DNA from: Intestinicryptomonas porci
GTDB taxonomy: Bacteria; Verrucomicrobiota; Verrucomicrobiia; Opitutales; Intestinicryptomonadaceae
Length of the DNA: 64,000 bases
NCBI RefSeq assembly: GCF_033971905.1
Contig: NZ_JALBUT010000003.1
Location: 124,001 to 188,000 of the forward strand
Reading direction: 5' to 3'
Position numbers and translations under genes: made by a program. This document shows, one piece after another, positions 33,771 through 42,008 of the stretch (within the stretch, counting starts at the first letter, position 1; each line of letters begins with the position of its first letter). A model generated the notes under the pieces. It saw only the letters and a list, made by a program, of their open reading frames with translations, did no database searches and was not told the origin of the DNA.

Positions 33771-34558
33771 CAGACAAATTTGGCAAAACCCCGGAACTCG
33801 TGGATTTGGACGAGCTTAAAACTTGGATAATTTTTGAAGACGAAAAAATCATCGCCGTAAACAAGCCCGGCTGGCTCGTCTGCCATCCCTCCAAAAACGG
33901 GCCTCTGTCAAGCCTCGTCGGGGCTATGCGCGAACTCACCAAGCTTGACACAATCCACCTTGTAAGCCGCCTCGACCGCGAGACAAGCGGAGCCGTGGTG
34001 TTCGCAAAAGACAAAAAAAGCGCAAGCACAATTCAAAAGGCGATAGAATCCAAGCTTGTGGGCAAGAAATATCTAACCATCTTGCGCGGCAACATGCTTG
34101 GCAAATACGTTGTAAGCCAGCCGCTTGCCGACGACAAAAATTCAAACGTCGCAGTAAAGCAGATTGCCGCAATCGACAAAGGCTCGGCAAAAGCGGCGGA
34201 AACGCTTTTCACCCCGATACGCACAACCTCAACCCCTGTTCCGCTCACGCTTTCGGAAGTTGAAATAATCACGGGGCGCAAGCACCAAATTCGCGCCCAC
34301 GCGGAATGGATAAACATGAGAGTTGTCGGCGATAAAATTTACGGTGGAGACGAAAACGTATATTTGAATTTCATAGAAAACGGATTGTCGCGGGAAGACA
34401 TGGAAAAAATGCTGATGCCCCGCCAAGCCCTGCACGCATGGATTTTGGATTTTTCAAAAATTTACCCAAACCTCGTGATAAAAGCGAAAATTCCGCAGGA
34501 CTTCGCCGATTTCATGGCAGAAAACAACCTCGGAAACGCGGAGGATTTCAATTCGTAA
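33767..34558 (+). CDS. RluA-family pseudouridine synthase
   Basis: A 263-aa RNA pseudouridine synthase. The start at 33767 (MTDKFGKTPELVDL) forms an ATGA overlap with the ubiE stop. The catalytic aspartate is in VSRLDRETSGAVVFAKD, and the family EIITGRKHQIRAHAEW motif follows. FEDEKIIAVNKPGWLVCHPS is the usual first beta element. There is no S4 domain at the N-terminus, so it resembles RluA/TruC rather than RluC/D. The modified RNA site cannot be told from sequence. Confidence 0.9.
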   Translation: MTDKFGKTPELVDLDELKTWIIFEDEKIIAVNKPGWLVCHPSKNGPLSSLVGAMRELTKLDTIHLVSRLDRETSGAVVFAKDKKSASTIQKAIESKLVGKKYLTILRGNMLGKYVVSQPLADDKNSNVAVKQIAAIDKGSAKAAETLFTPIRTTSTPVPLTLSEVEIITGRKHQIRAHAEWINMRVVGDKIYGGDENVYLNFIENGLSREDMEKMLMPRQALHAWILDFSKIYPNLVIKAKIPQDFADFMAENNLGNAEDFNS

Positions 34559-34559
34559 A

Positions 34560-35498
34560 ATGAAAGTATTGTCGCCGCTTGACTGCTATTTGGAGCTTCC
34601 CTCCGAAAACGAGCTGGACGGCGGCGAAACTTTTTTCGACTTGATAAAAAGCGCGGAACTATACGCCTCGGGACGAAGTGCGCTGCGCGCGGCATTTCCT
34701 TTTCTGAAAAAATCGGGCATAAAAACAATATTTCTGCCCGAACCAATCTGCCCGTCTTTGCCGATATTTTTTAAAGGCTTTTTTGAAGTAAAAACCTACT
34801 CGGAAAACCATATTGAAACCTTAAGCTTGAAAGCGTCGGAGGCAATTTTGTTCATGGATTTCTTCGGGGCTTCCGACCAAGCCGAAATTGAGAGCTGGAT
34901 TTTGAAAAATCCGCAAACATTCTCGATTTTGGACGCGACATTTGCCCCATTTTCGGAGTGGGCGACACACTCCGCCGCAAACTGCGTTTTTGCGAGCCTG
35001 CGCAAGCTTCTTCCCATTCCCGACGGGGCGTACTTGAAATTAAAAGGCGAAAAGCCGCGCAAAATAGCCGTTCTGCCAAGCACCTCCATGCCTGACTTTG
35101 CAGGAGACATACTTTCTGCAATGACGCTTAAAACCCTCGCGAAAAAAGCAGGCGGGATTGAAGACAAAGCTTATCGAAAACTCTTCATGAAAGGAGAGGA
35201 AAAGCTCTTCAATTCAAAAGCAGTGTGCCGCATAAGCCCCTTTTCTTTCGAGATGCTGAAAAAATTGAATGTATCCGAAATTTTAAAGAAGCGCGCAAAT
35301 ATGATTTCAGATTTTGAAAAATCAGAAAATCTGAAAAAGTTAAACTGCAAAACAATTCTTCCCCGCGACGGCAAAAGCGCATTTTCCCCCGCAATTATTA
35401 TTGAAAACGAGGCAGAGTTCGAGCTTGCCCGCAAAATGTTCGCAACTTCTCACAACCGACCTGCGGCATATTGGAACAAGCCCGATTTTAACTTTTAA
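34560..35498 (+). CDS. PLP-aminotransferase-like protein (DegT-type, reduced)
   Basis: A 312-aa protein with a weak but recognisable aspartate-aminotransferase fold. SGRSALRAAFPFLKKSGIKTIFLPE is a typical N-terminal strand-helix pair. FLMDFFGASD-like and LDATFAPFSEW segments follow. ASLRKLLPIPDGAYL has the lysine position seen in DegT/DnrJ/EryC1 sugar aminotransferases. It is shorter than active members (about 360-400 aa), so it may have lost activity or act on an unusual substrate. It begins one base after the RluA stop and closes the three-gene operon before a strong terminator. Confidence 0.65.
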   Translation: MKVLSPLDCYLELPSENELDGGETFFDLIKSAELYASGRSALRAAFPFLKKSGIKTIFLPEPICPSLPIFFKGFFEVKTYSENHIETLSLKASEAILFMDFFGASDQAEIESWILKNPQTFSILDATFAPFSEWATHSAANCVFASLRKLLPIPDGAYLKLKGEKPRKIAVLPSTSMPDFAGDILSAMTLKTLAKKAGGIEDKAYRKLFMKGEEKLFNSKAVCRISPFSFEMLKKLNVSEILKKRANMISDFEKSENLKKLNCKTILPRDGKSAFSPAIIIENEAEFELARKMFATSHNRPAAYWNKPDFNF

Positions 35499-35512
35499 AT
35501 ACCGAAAAAAGC

Positions 35513-35544
35513 AAGGCGGCCTGAAAATCAGACCGCCTTTTTTG
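35513..35544 (+). terminator. Rho-independent terminator of the ubiE operon
   Basis: Stem AAGGCGG-C-CTGA / TCAG-A-CCGCCTT with an AAAA-type loop, followed by TTTTTTG. It is 15 bases after the last stop codon. Confidence 0.85.
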
Positions 35545-35668
35545 TTTCGAATAAACTAAACTACTGAACTACTAAAAATATAAAAACAAGATTAGGGCTT
35601 TTTTTTTCGCTTTGCAAACAAATTTTCAAAAAAATGCGCTTTCGCAAAATTCCTTCCGAAGAAAATCC

Positions 35669-35698
35669 CAAAAAAAGCGGCGCATTGTTTTGCGCCGC
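35669..35698 (-). terminator. Rho-independent terminator of the second Gfo/Idh operon
   Basis: On the minus strand GCGGCGCA-AAACAA-TGCGCCGC is followed by seven Ts. It lies 26 bases beyond the stop of the HEAT/discoidin gene. Confidence 0.85.
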
Positions 35699-35723
35699 CA
35701 AAATTCAAGGTCAAAACCGCAGG

Positions 35724-37946
35724 CTACTTTTGAATTTTTACTTCGTAAATCGACCAGTAGCCGCCCGCCGCCTTTGTATTTACAACACAAATAAACTTCG
35801 CCTTTTCGGGTTTCTCAAAAGTAATGATGTCGCTTTTCGGCGCGCCTTCATACTTTATTTTCGCCTTGCGCATGTTTCCGATTTCGTCGCCGACAAAGAC
35901 TTTAGGTTCGAGAACCCTGTCGCCCGTCGAATTGCCGAGCATAAATTCCAAGCCTTTCACTGTTTCGGAAGACGGCAATTCAAACATGACCGCAATGCCC
36001 GGCTCGCGCGACATTCCACTCGCCCAACGCGAAGACATATCCCCGTCAAACGCCCTTGCCAATTCATTGGCTCCGTGCGTGGCGCGGGCTTTCATTCCTC
36101 CGGGAAGCTTTACTTCCTCCGCTGCGAGCATATTCGGCATTTCAAGCATGTTTTCCAAATTCTTTTCGCGGGAATTTATGGCAGTTGACGAAATATACTT
36201 CAAATAAGGAGATTTAAGAAGCCCGTTTTGCTGCAAGATATTGATGCCCGTATTGCGGATTTTTTCCTTGTTTGCGGCGTCCGCGCCCTCGATTTTTTTC
36301 AAAGCATCAAAAGCGTTTTCGCTCTTAAATTGTGCAAACTCGCGCAAAGCTTCGTTCTTGAAGCCGTCAAGATACGCTTTTGCGAGGAAATCCGCGGCTT
36401 CCCTGCTTCCAAATGGTGCGGCAAACCTTACAAAGAATGCCTTTGTTTTGCCGTCTGAAGCTTTTGCGTACTGCTCTGCCGCCGCCTTGAACATCTGCTC
36501 ATTGCAAGATACGCGCGAAAGATTTACAAGCAGCCTTTGCGCCGCCTGAATTTCCTTGCCCTTCAAAGTCGGGAAAAGCTCGGCAACCTTCACGAATACA
36601 TAGGCGTTCTTCGACTGCGCCGTATTCAATGTCTTCAAAGCCGCAATCTTGTCGTCGCTTGCTCCGTTTTTAACGACATCCAAAAGAGAATCGGCAACAC
36701 TCGACGAATCGAGGTTTTCGGTAGCCATCAAAAGCACTTTCTGTTCATCTTCGCTCTTGGATTTTTTTGCGAGGTCGGCAAGCTTCAAAAGCTTTCCGCT
36801 TGCCCTGATTTCGCTTATGTATTGGGCAAGGACGGTCTTTTCTCTGTCGCCTGAAAAGAGCGGAGCAAAAGAGGCAAGCTTTTCAAAGTCCTTTTCGCTT
36901 CCCATTCTCGACGCCGCAAAGGCAATCGCTTCTGCAAGAGGGGCAGATTTCGGGTTCAGCTTAATAATCTTGTCAAAACCGTCTCCCCTGCGGGCGTAAG
37001 CCTGCACAAGCAATGTCTGTTCGGGTTCTTCAAGCTTTGAAAAATCCAAGAATGCGGGAGCCGCAAGCTTTTTGTTTGCGCCGAATACGTCTATCGCCGC
37101 AATTAGAAAATCTTTCGATTTGGGAGCGGGTGCCTTGCCAAGCCTTACCAATGCGGAATACGCGTCAAGCTGCAAGGGCAGATCTGACTTTGAGTCCGAC
37201 AAAATCTTGTTTGCGCTGTCTTCCAAGACCTTTGCCGCCTTTTTGGACGAGCTTGCAGAAGAAGTCAACGCTTCCCCTGCCGCAAGCTTCATCGCAGGCT
37301 CGGGAGCCTTCGACATTGCCGTTAAAAGAGCCTTGAACGAGACGGGAGAGGAAATTCTGGCAAGAGCCGCCACAGAGGCGTAATACTTCTGCTTGTCTTT
37401 TCCCGCAGATGCAAGGATTTTTGCGATTTCCTTATCCGCTTCGCCGCGCGAGCCGAGAGCTGAAATCGCGTCAACCGAAACATATCCCTTCACTCCGGAA
37501 AGCTTCAAGAGGGCGTCTTTCGCGCCCTTGTCGGAAGCCCTGCCAAGGGCAATCATGACGCGCTCAATCCAGCGGCGGTTTTCTTCTTTTGAGCAATTTT
37601 TTGAGACTATGTCCGCAAGCCCGTTTGCAGTCGATGAAATTCCACAAATAGCCAAAGTTTCGCCGAGGAGCTCCTTGTAGCGCGTTGTTCCCTGTCCGCT
37701 TTTCAATTCTTCGACAGCTTTTTGCTCAATGGCGGCAGCCGCTTTTTTGTCGGAAGTCGAAGTGCGGTAAAGCGGATACAAATAAGCTTCAAGCTTTCCC
37801 GAAGACTGCCCCCAGTCGTAGGATCGCATATCCTGCATTGCACTGCAAATTTCTTCAGCCGAAGCAGGTTTTGAATTCGGATGCGCGGCAAAAGAGAGTG
37901 CCGCGGCAAAAAAGCAAAGTGTAAAGAGTGTCTTTTTCATGTTCAA
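35724..37946 (-). CDS. Secreted HEAT-repeat protein with discoidin-like C-terminus
   Basis: A 740-aa exported protein: signal peptide at 1-20, a long helical HEAT/armadillo-like region (about 30-590) and one F5/8-type C-like domain at 610-740. The C-terminal module (ARAFDGDMSSRWASG, GNSTGDRVLEP, AAGGYWSIYEVKIQK) is a clear paralogue of the last domain of the protein at 19892-23455. The helical regions share wording such as GTTRYKELLGE / GTNRYRKILSE and the spacing of repeats. It lacks the ThuA domain. It starts 19 bases after the Gfo/Idh gene, forming a two-gene operon that looks like a reduced copy of the first ThuA operon. Confidence 0.82.
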   Translation of the reverse strand: MNMKKTLFTLCFFAAALSFAAHPNSKPASAEEICSAMQDMRSYDWGQSSGKLEAYLYPLYRTSTSDKKAAAAIEQKAVEELKSGQGTTRYKELLGETLAICGISSTANGLADIVSKNCSKEENRRWIERVMIALGRASDKGAKDALLKLSGVKGYVSVDAISALGSRGEADKEIAKILASAGKDKQKYYASVAALARISSPVSFKALLTAMSKAPEPAMKLAAGEALTSSASSSKKAAKVLEDSANKILSDSKSDLPLQLDAYSALVRLGKAPAPKSKDFLIAAIDVFGANKKLAAPAFLDFSKLEEPEQTLLVQAYARRGDGFDKIIKLNPKSAPLAEAIAFAASRMGSEKDFEKLASFAPLFSGDREKTVLAQYISEIRASGKLLKLADLAKKSKSEDEQKVLLMATENLDSSSVADSLLDVVKNGASDDKIAALKTLNTAQSKNAYVFVKVAELFPTLKGKEIQAAQRLLVNLSRVSCNEQMFKAAAEQYAKASDGKTKAFFVRFAAPFGSREAADFLAKAYLDGFKNEALREFAQFKSENAFDALKKIEGADAANKEKIRNTGINILQQNGLLKSPYLKYISSTAINSREKNLENMLEMPNMLAAEEVKLPGGMKARATHGANELARAFDGDMSSRWASGMSREPGIAVMFELPSSETVKGLEFMLGNSTGDRVLEPKVFVGDEIGNMRKAKIKYEGAPKSDIITFEKPEKAKFICVVNTKAAGGYWSIYEVKIQK

Positions 37947-37965
37947 AAATCTCCTTTCCCTGTTA

Positions 37966-39312
37966 TTAGTACGCCGCCCATTCCCCGCGGTTCGGGCGGG
38001 ATAGGAATTTGCAGGCTTCGGCGTCGTTTACGAATTTTTCGGACTTCCAATCCCATTCGAGACTGCGCCCCAAATTGTAGGCGATGTTGCCGATTATGCA
38101 GAGAGTGCCGGTTGAATGCCCAACTTCGACGGGAGCGGCAAGCGGAGTACCCTTCAAGACGGCGTTTAGGAAGTTTTCCTTGTGCGCTTCCGAAGAAATC
38201 AAGGAAACGTCGTCATCTCTCAACTTTGCGGTTTCCAACGCTTCCCTGTCTGACCAGAAGTGTCCGCGCGCGGCGGAAATCAAGCCCTTTTCACATACGA
38301 AAGTCAAGCCGCCGTGCAATCTTTTTGGGATTGCGGGGTGATTGCCCCTGTAAATCGGAATTCCGCTTTCAGTCAAATAGCGGTACATACGCCAGTGCTT
38401 TTCGCCGGGCATGTCTTCCTTGTCGGTAAGCTCGATATACTTGATGCCCTTGCCGTCCAAGCCCAAGCCCCACAAGGCGATGTCGAACTGGTGCGCACCC
38501 CAGTCTGCCTGGGAGCCGTTGCCGTAGTCGAGGTGGTGACGCCATGAATTCCAGCCGTACGCTTCGTGCGGCTTGTTTGCCTTCGGGTCTATTTTTGGCA
38601 AAAGCTGGCTTGAATAAGGATTGTAGGGAGCGGGTCCGCACCAGAAATCCCAGTCAACCGTACTCGGGCATTCTTCGATTTTCCAGTTGCGCGGAGTGGC
38701 GTTGCCCGCGCTGACACTTACATAAACTTCTTTGATTTCGCCCAAATATTTGTTGCGGGCAAGCTGCGCGGCACGCTTGAACTCGGCGGAACTGCGCTGC
38801 TGGGAGCCGACCTGAAACGGAACGCCCATGCGCTTTGCCGCATTAACGAGCTTTCTGCCCTCTTCGACAGTGAAAGTCAAAGGCTTTTCGCAATACACCG
38901 CCTTGCCCGCGTTCACCGCACAAATCGCGGGAATTGCGTGCCAGTGGTCGGGCGTTGCTATCAAAACCGCGTCAACGGACGGATTTGCCAAAAGCTCGCG
39001 GAAGTCCTTGTACTCCTTGACATCGGGAGCGGCGTCCCCGCGCTTTTTGTATTCGCTTTCAATGCGCCTTTTTTGATACTCCGTGCGCGCGGAATCAACG
39101 TCGCAAACCGCGATAATCTTGCAAAGCGGCGAATGAATCAACCCGCCGATATGCCCGTCCGCCATCTTGCCGCAACCGATAATCGCCAAGTTTATCTTGC
39201 TATTAGGCGCAAGACAAGTGCGCGCAAACATGTTCGAGGCAATTAAAAGCCCCGCCCCCCCAAAGAAGGAGCTTTTCAAAAACTGTCTTCTCGTATAGAA
39301 TTTAGCATTCAT
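37966..39312 (-). CDS. Tat-exported Gfo/Idh/MocA-family oxidoreductase (second copy)
   Basis: A 448-aa secreted NAD(P)-dependent oxidoreductase, paralogous to 24741-26093. The twin-arginine signal is FYTRRQFLKSSFFGGAGLLI. The Rossmann motif is INLAIIGCGKMADGH and the catalytic EKP lies in AVYCEKPLTFTVEEGRKL. HLDYGNGSQADWGAHQFDIALWGLG and the closing YNLGRSLEWDWKSEKFVNDAEA align closely with the first copy. A GGAT Shine-Dalgarno precedes the start. It leads the operon with the HEAT/discoidin gene, so both operons pair this enzyme type with the same binding modules. Confidence 0.9.
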   Translation of the reverse strand: MNAKFYTRRQFLKSSFFGGAGLLIASNMFARTCLAPNSKINLAIIGCGKMADGHIGGLIHSPLCKIIAVCDVDSARTEYQKRRIESEYKKRGDAAPDVKEYKDFRELLANPSVDAVLIATPDHWHAIPAICAVNAGKAVYCEKPLTFTVEEGRKLVNAAKRMGVPFQVGSQQRSSAEFKRAAQLARNKYLGEIKEVYVSVSAGNATPRNWKIEECPSTVDWDFWCGPAPYNPYSSQLLPKIDPKANKPHEAYGWNSWRHHLDYGNGSQADWGAHQFDIALWGLGLDGKGIKYIELTDKEDMPGEKHWRMYRYLTESGIPIYRGNHPAIPKRLHGGLTFVCEKGLISAARGHFWSDREALETAKLRDDDVSLISSEAHKENFLNAVLKGTPLAAPVEVGHSTGTLCIIGNIAYNLGRSLEWDWKSEKFVNDAEACKFLSRPNRGEWAAY

Positions 39313-39395
39313 AATTTATCCTCCGTTTTTATGTTAAATTTTCCCGATTAAGCCGATAAAAGACTGAAAACGCAAAACCAAACGCGCACCCAATC

Positions 39396-39420
39396 CTTAA
39401 AACGCCCCCCCTCTAAAAAA
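39396..39420 (-). promoter_or_regulatory. C-rich leader motif, second copy
   Basis: The forward strand reads CTTAAAACGCCCCCCCTCTA then AAAAA, matching the motif at 26135-26164 with a shorter C-rich core. It lies 84-108 bases before the Gfo/Idh start codon. Confidence 0.35.
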
Positions 39421-39494
39421 TTTATAAAAAAATTAGTACTGTAAAGTAGAGTTGTAAAGAAAAAAAATATAAGCTTTACAATAATAATATCGGC

Positions 39495-39524
39495 TTGACT
39501 TCGCAAAACAAAGAAAGATATTTT
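39495..39524 (+). promoter_or_regulatory. Possible sigma-70 promoter of the carbonic-anhydrase-like gene
   Basis: TTGACT at 39495-39500 and TATTTT at 39519-39524 with 18-base spacing. This is a reasonable but not strong match, 20 bases before the ATG. Confidence 0.35.
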
Positions 39525-39543
39525 TAAAAAAAATAATTTGAAT

Positions 39544-40356
39544 ATGACAACAAAAGAACGCCTCGACAAATATTTCGCCTCGTCTCCGAGAATCCATCCC
39601 GACGCTTATGTAAGCCCGCACGCCGTCATAATCGGCGATGTTAAAATCGGACCAAAATCCAGCGTCTGGCCAGGAGTCGTGATGAGGGCGGACATCAACT
39701 CAATAGAAGTCGGAGAAGGTTCGAACGTCCAAGACGGCACAATGGTGCACCTTGCGGACGACTACGGAGTGAAAATCGGCGACTATACCACAGTCGGACA
39801 CGGGGCAATCCTGCACGCCTGCGAAATCGGCAACGAAACGCTGATCGGAATGGGCGCAACCATTTTGGACGGCGCAAAAATCGGCAACCAGTGCGTAATA
39901 GGAGCTTGCGCTCTCGTCACAAAAGGCACGGTAATCCCCGACGGGAGTGTGGTTATGGGCGTTCCCGCAAAAATAGTGAAAACCATGGACTTGAAAGCGC
40001 GCTCAAAAATCCGCGACTGGGCGACAAAGTATCTTGAAGTCGCCCAAACCCACAAGGAATATTTCCAAGACATGGGCTTTGCATGTTGCGACACCCCCGC
40101 CGAATACGCAGAAAAGTGCTTGGCAAGAGGCGAAGATGCCCCCGAATTTGAACATCACTGTTGCTGTGGCGGGCACGGAAAGCACAAATGCCATTGCGAA
40201 GAAAACGGCGAAAGCGAAGAATGCCATTGCCACAATGGAGACTGCGACGGAAGCCACCACGCAAAAGGCGAATGCAAATGCAAGAAAGAAGGCAATCCGA
40301 GCAAAAAATCGTCAAAAAAATCCGTTAAAAAACCGGCAAAAAGTACGAAGAAGTAA
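39544..40356 (+). CDS. Gamma-carbonic-anhydrase-like hexapeptide protein with Cys/His-rich and Lys-rich tail
   Basis: A 270-aa protein. Residues 10-170 form a left-handed beta-helix of hexapeptide repeats with the three metal-binding histidines of gamma-carbonic anhydrases (His69 in TMVH, His86 and His91 in VGHGAILH), as in YrdA/PaaY-type proteins. Residues 181-246 are unusual: 13 cysteines and 9 histidines (EHHCCCGGHGKHKCHCEE, ECHCHNGDCDGSHH, ECKCKK). The end, 253-270, is a Lys/Ser/Ala tail (PSKKSSKKS). The tail looks like a metal-binding extension added to an ordinary enzyme fold. I use the ATG at 39544, not the TTG two codons upstream. The next gene is a cysteine-rich lipoprotein 37 bases downstream, suggesting one unit. 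Confidence 0.85.
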   Translation: MTTKERLDKYFASSPRIHPDAYVSPHAVIIGDVKIGPKSSVWPGVVMRADINSIEVGEGSNVQDGTMVHLADDYGVKIGDYTTVGHGAILHACEIGNETLIGMGATILDGAKIGNQCVIGACALVTKGTVIPDGSVVMGVPAKIVKTMDLKARSKIRDWATKYLEVAQTHKEYFQDMGFACCDTPAEYAEKCLARGEDAPEFEHHCCCGGHGKHKCHCEENGESEECHCHNGDCDGSHHAKGECKCKKEGNPSKKSSKKSVKKPAKSTKK

Positions 40357-40393
40357 AATAATATTTTTTAGAAACCCAAAAAAAGGAAAAACC

Positions 40394-40621
40394 ATGAAAA
40401 AAATAATCTTAATGACATCAATTGCGGCATTCGCGCTTTTCGGTCTCACAGCTTGCTGCTCGAAACCTTGCAACGCCTGCCCGCAAGCAAAAAATTGCCC
40501 TGCCGCGGCGCAAGCATGCCCAGCAAATGCGCAATCCTGCCCAAAGGCGAAAGAATGCCCTGTTGCAAAGAAGGATTGCCCCGCAAATAAAAAATGCCCG
40601 AAGGCAGTCGAAAACAAATAA
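40394..40621 (+). CDS. Small lipoprotein made of Cys-Pro repeats
   Basis: A 75-aa protein not matching any family I know. Residues 1-20 are a lipoprotein signal with the lipobox LTAC, so Cys21 would be lipidated and the protein membrane-anchored. The mature part is a tandem of six- and seven-residue repeats, each beginning Cys-Pro (CP at 29, 35, 42, 49, 55, 62 and 68; e.g. CPQAKN, CPAAAQA, CPANAQS, CPKAKE, CPVAKKD). It has ten cysteines in 75 residues and is rich in Ala and Lys. AAGGAAAAACC precedes the ATG as ribosome-binding site. The regular cysteine spacing suggests metal binding or multiple disulfides outside the cytoplasm. It follows the Cys/His-tailed enzyme and precedes a strong terminator. 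Confidence 0.8.
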   Translation: MKKIILMTSIAAFALFGLTACCSKPCNACPQAKNCPAAAQACPANAQSCPKAKECPVAKKDCPANKKCPKAVENK

Positions 40622-40640
40622 TGTCTTGATTTTCACGCAA

Positions 40641-40671
40641 AACGCCAAAAGCTTTCTTTTGGCGTTTTTTT
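40641..40671 (+). terminator. Rho-independent terminator after the CP-repeat lipoprotein
   Basis: Stem AACGCCAAAAG / CTTTTGGCGTT around CTTT, followed by a T run. It closes the carbonic-anhydrase-like/lipoprotein pair and ends seven bases before the next gene. Confidence 0.85.
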
Positions 40672-40677
40672 ATTTTT

Positions 40678-41748
40678 ATGAAAGTTCTGATTTTATCCTG
40701 CGTATCGTTTGCATTCCTTGCGGCATGTGCCTATTCCTATTTCCAATTTCCCAAAATTTTGGCTGAAAACCGCATTTTTACCTTTGTTTTTGCGGCGCTT
40801 TTGCTGTCGTTTCCAATCTACTTTTTTATGCGCAACCTCGGCGCGCCATCGTTTCTATTGCAGGGACTTTTCTCTGTTTCAACTATATGGATTGGCTTTA
40901 TATTTTATTTTTTGCTCATTTCTCTTTTTTTGGCTCTTTTGGCTATGTTGCATATAAAAATTCCCTTCGCATTTTTTGCGGCTCTAATTGCAACTGCCGC
41001 CGTTTTGATTTTCGGACTTATAAAAAACCGAAATTTTGAAATAAGGGAATATGACGTTAAAATCGAAAAGCCGATTGCCTTTCCCGTAAAAATCGTGGCG
41101 GCAAGCGACTTCCATTTGGGCTACGGGTCAAGCAGGCGCAAAATCGAAAATATCGTAAGCGCAATAAACGCAGAAACCCCCGACGCAATCCTGATAGTCG
41201 GAGACTTGATTGACGATAATACCGAAGTTTTGCGGCATCGCAATATTTCTGAAATTTTAAAGCGCCTCAACGCTCCAATGGGAGTATTTGCGGTTTTCGG
41301 AAACCACGAATATATCGCGGGAGCAAAAAAATCGGAAGAATTTTACAAGGCATCAAACATAAAACTTTTAAAAGGCGAAGTTGCAATTCTTGAAAACGGG
41401 CTTCAAATTGCGGGTCTTGACGACTTTTCAAACAAAAAGTCAAAGAGGGAAAACGATATTGTAAAACAGCTAAAACCCGAATTGCCGTCCCTGCTCTTAG
41501 ACCACCGACCGCACAATTTGCAAGACAAAGCGAACTTGGGATTTGACATACAAATCAGCGGACACAGCCACAACGGACAAATGTTTCCGCTAAACATGAT
41601 TACAAAATTTCTGTTTGAACTTGACTGCGGATACAAGAAAATAAACTCCTGCCACTCGTTCGTAAGTTCCGGAATTTCACTTTGGGGGCCGCCTTTTAGA
41701 ATCGGCACAAAAAACGAAATGCTTGTTCTGAACATTTCAAACAAATAA
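40678..41748 (+). CDS. Membrane-anchored metallophosphoesterase (YkuE-like)
   Basis: A 356-aa protein with four or five N-terminal membrane segments (about 1-115) and a C-terminal calcineurin-like phosphoesterase domain. The metal motifs are in order: ASDFHLGYG, VGDLIDDN, GNHEY, LDHRPHN and the final SGHSHNGQMFP. This is the layout of the YkuE/YaeI group. Substrates in this group include lipid-linked phosphates and UDP-lipid A precursors, so a cell-envelope role is plausible but not shown. It starts seven bases after a terminator, so it probably has weak independent transcription or readthrough. Confidence 0.9.
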   Translation: MKVLILSCVSFAFLAACAYSYFQFPKILAENRIFTFVFAALLLSFPIYFFMRNLGAPSFLLQGLFSVSTIWIGFIFYFLLISLFLALLAMLHIKIPFAFFAALIATAAVLIFGLIKNRNFEIREYDVKIEKPIAFPVKIVAASDFHLGYGSSRRKIENIVSAINAETPDAILIVGDLIDDNTEVLRHRNISEILKRLNAPMGVFAVFGNHEYIAGAKKSEEFYKASNIKLLKGEVAILENGLQIAGLDDFSNKKSKRENDIVKQLKPELPSLLLDHRPHNLQDKANLGFDIQISGHSHNGQMFPLNMITKFLFELDCGYKKINSCHSFVSSGISLWGPPFRIGTKNEMLVLNISNK

Positions 41749-41903
41749 TCCCGAAGAGCTTTCGGAAAATCGAATCATTAAAAAATTCATTGGCATACGG
41801 CACTCCCAATTTTTGTTTGTAATTTTACAAGCTGTTTTGAAGGTATTAAATATTTAAGCCACGAGGAAACGCCATTACATTGCTTCATTTTATGGTGCTC
41901 CAA

Positions 41904-41934
41904 TAAAAAAGGAGACTGCAAATTTGCAATCTCC
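41904..41934 (-). terminator. Rho-independent terminator after the 1,451-aa protein gene
   Basis: On the minus strand GGAGATTGCAAA / TTTGCAGTCTCC (one G-T pair) is followed by six Ts. It lies about 75 bases past the stop codon. Confidence 0.75.
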
Positions 41935-42008
41935 CAATAAAATTTCTGTTTCGCACTAAATTCAAAAGCGGCTCTTAAAAAGCGCGCTTTCAAATTTTCA
42001 ACGCCGAA

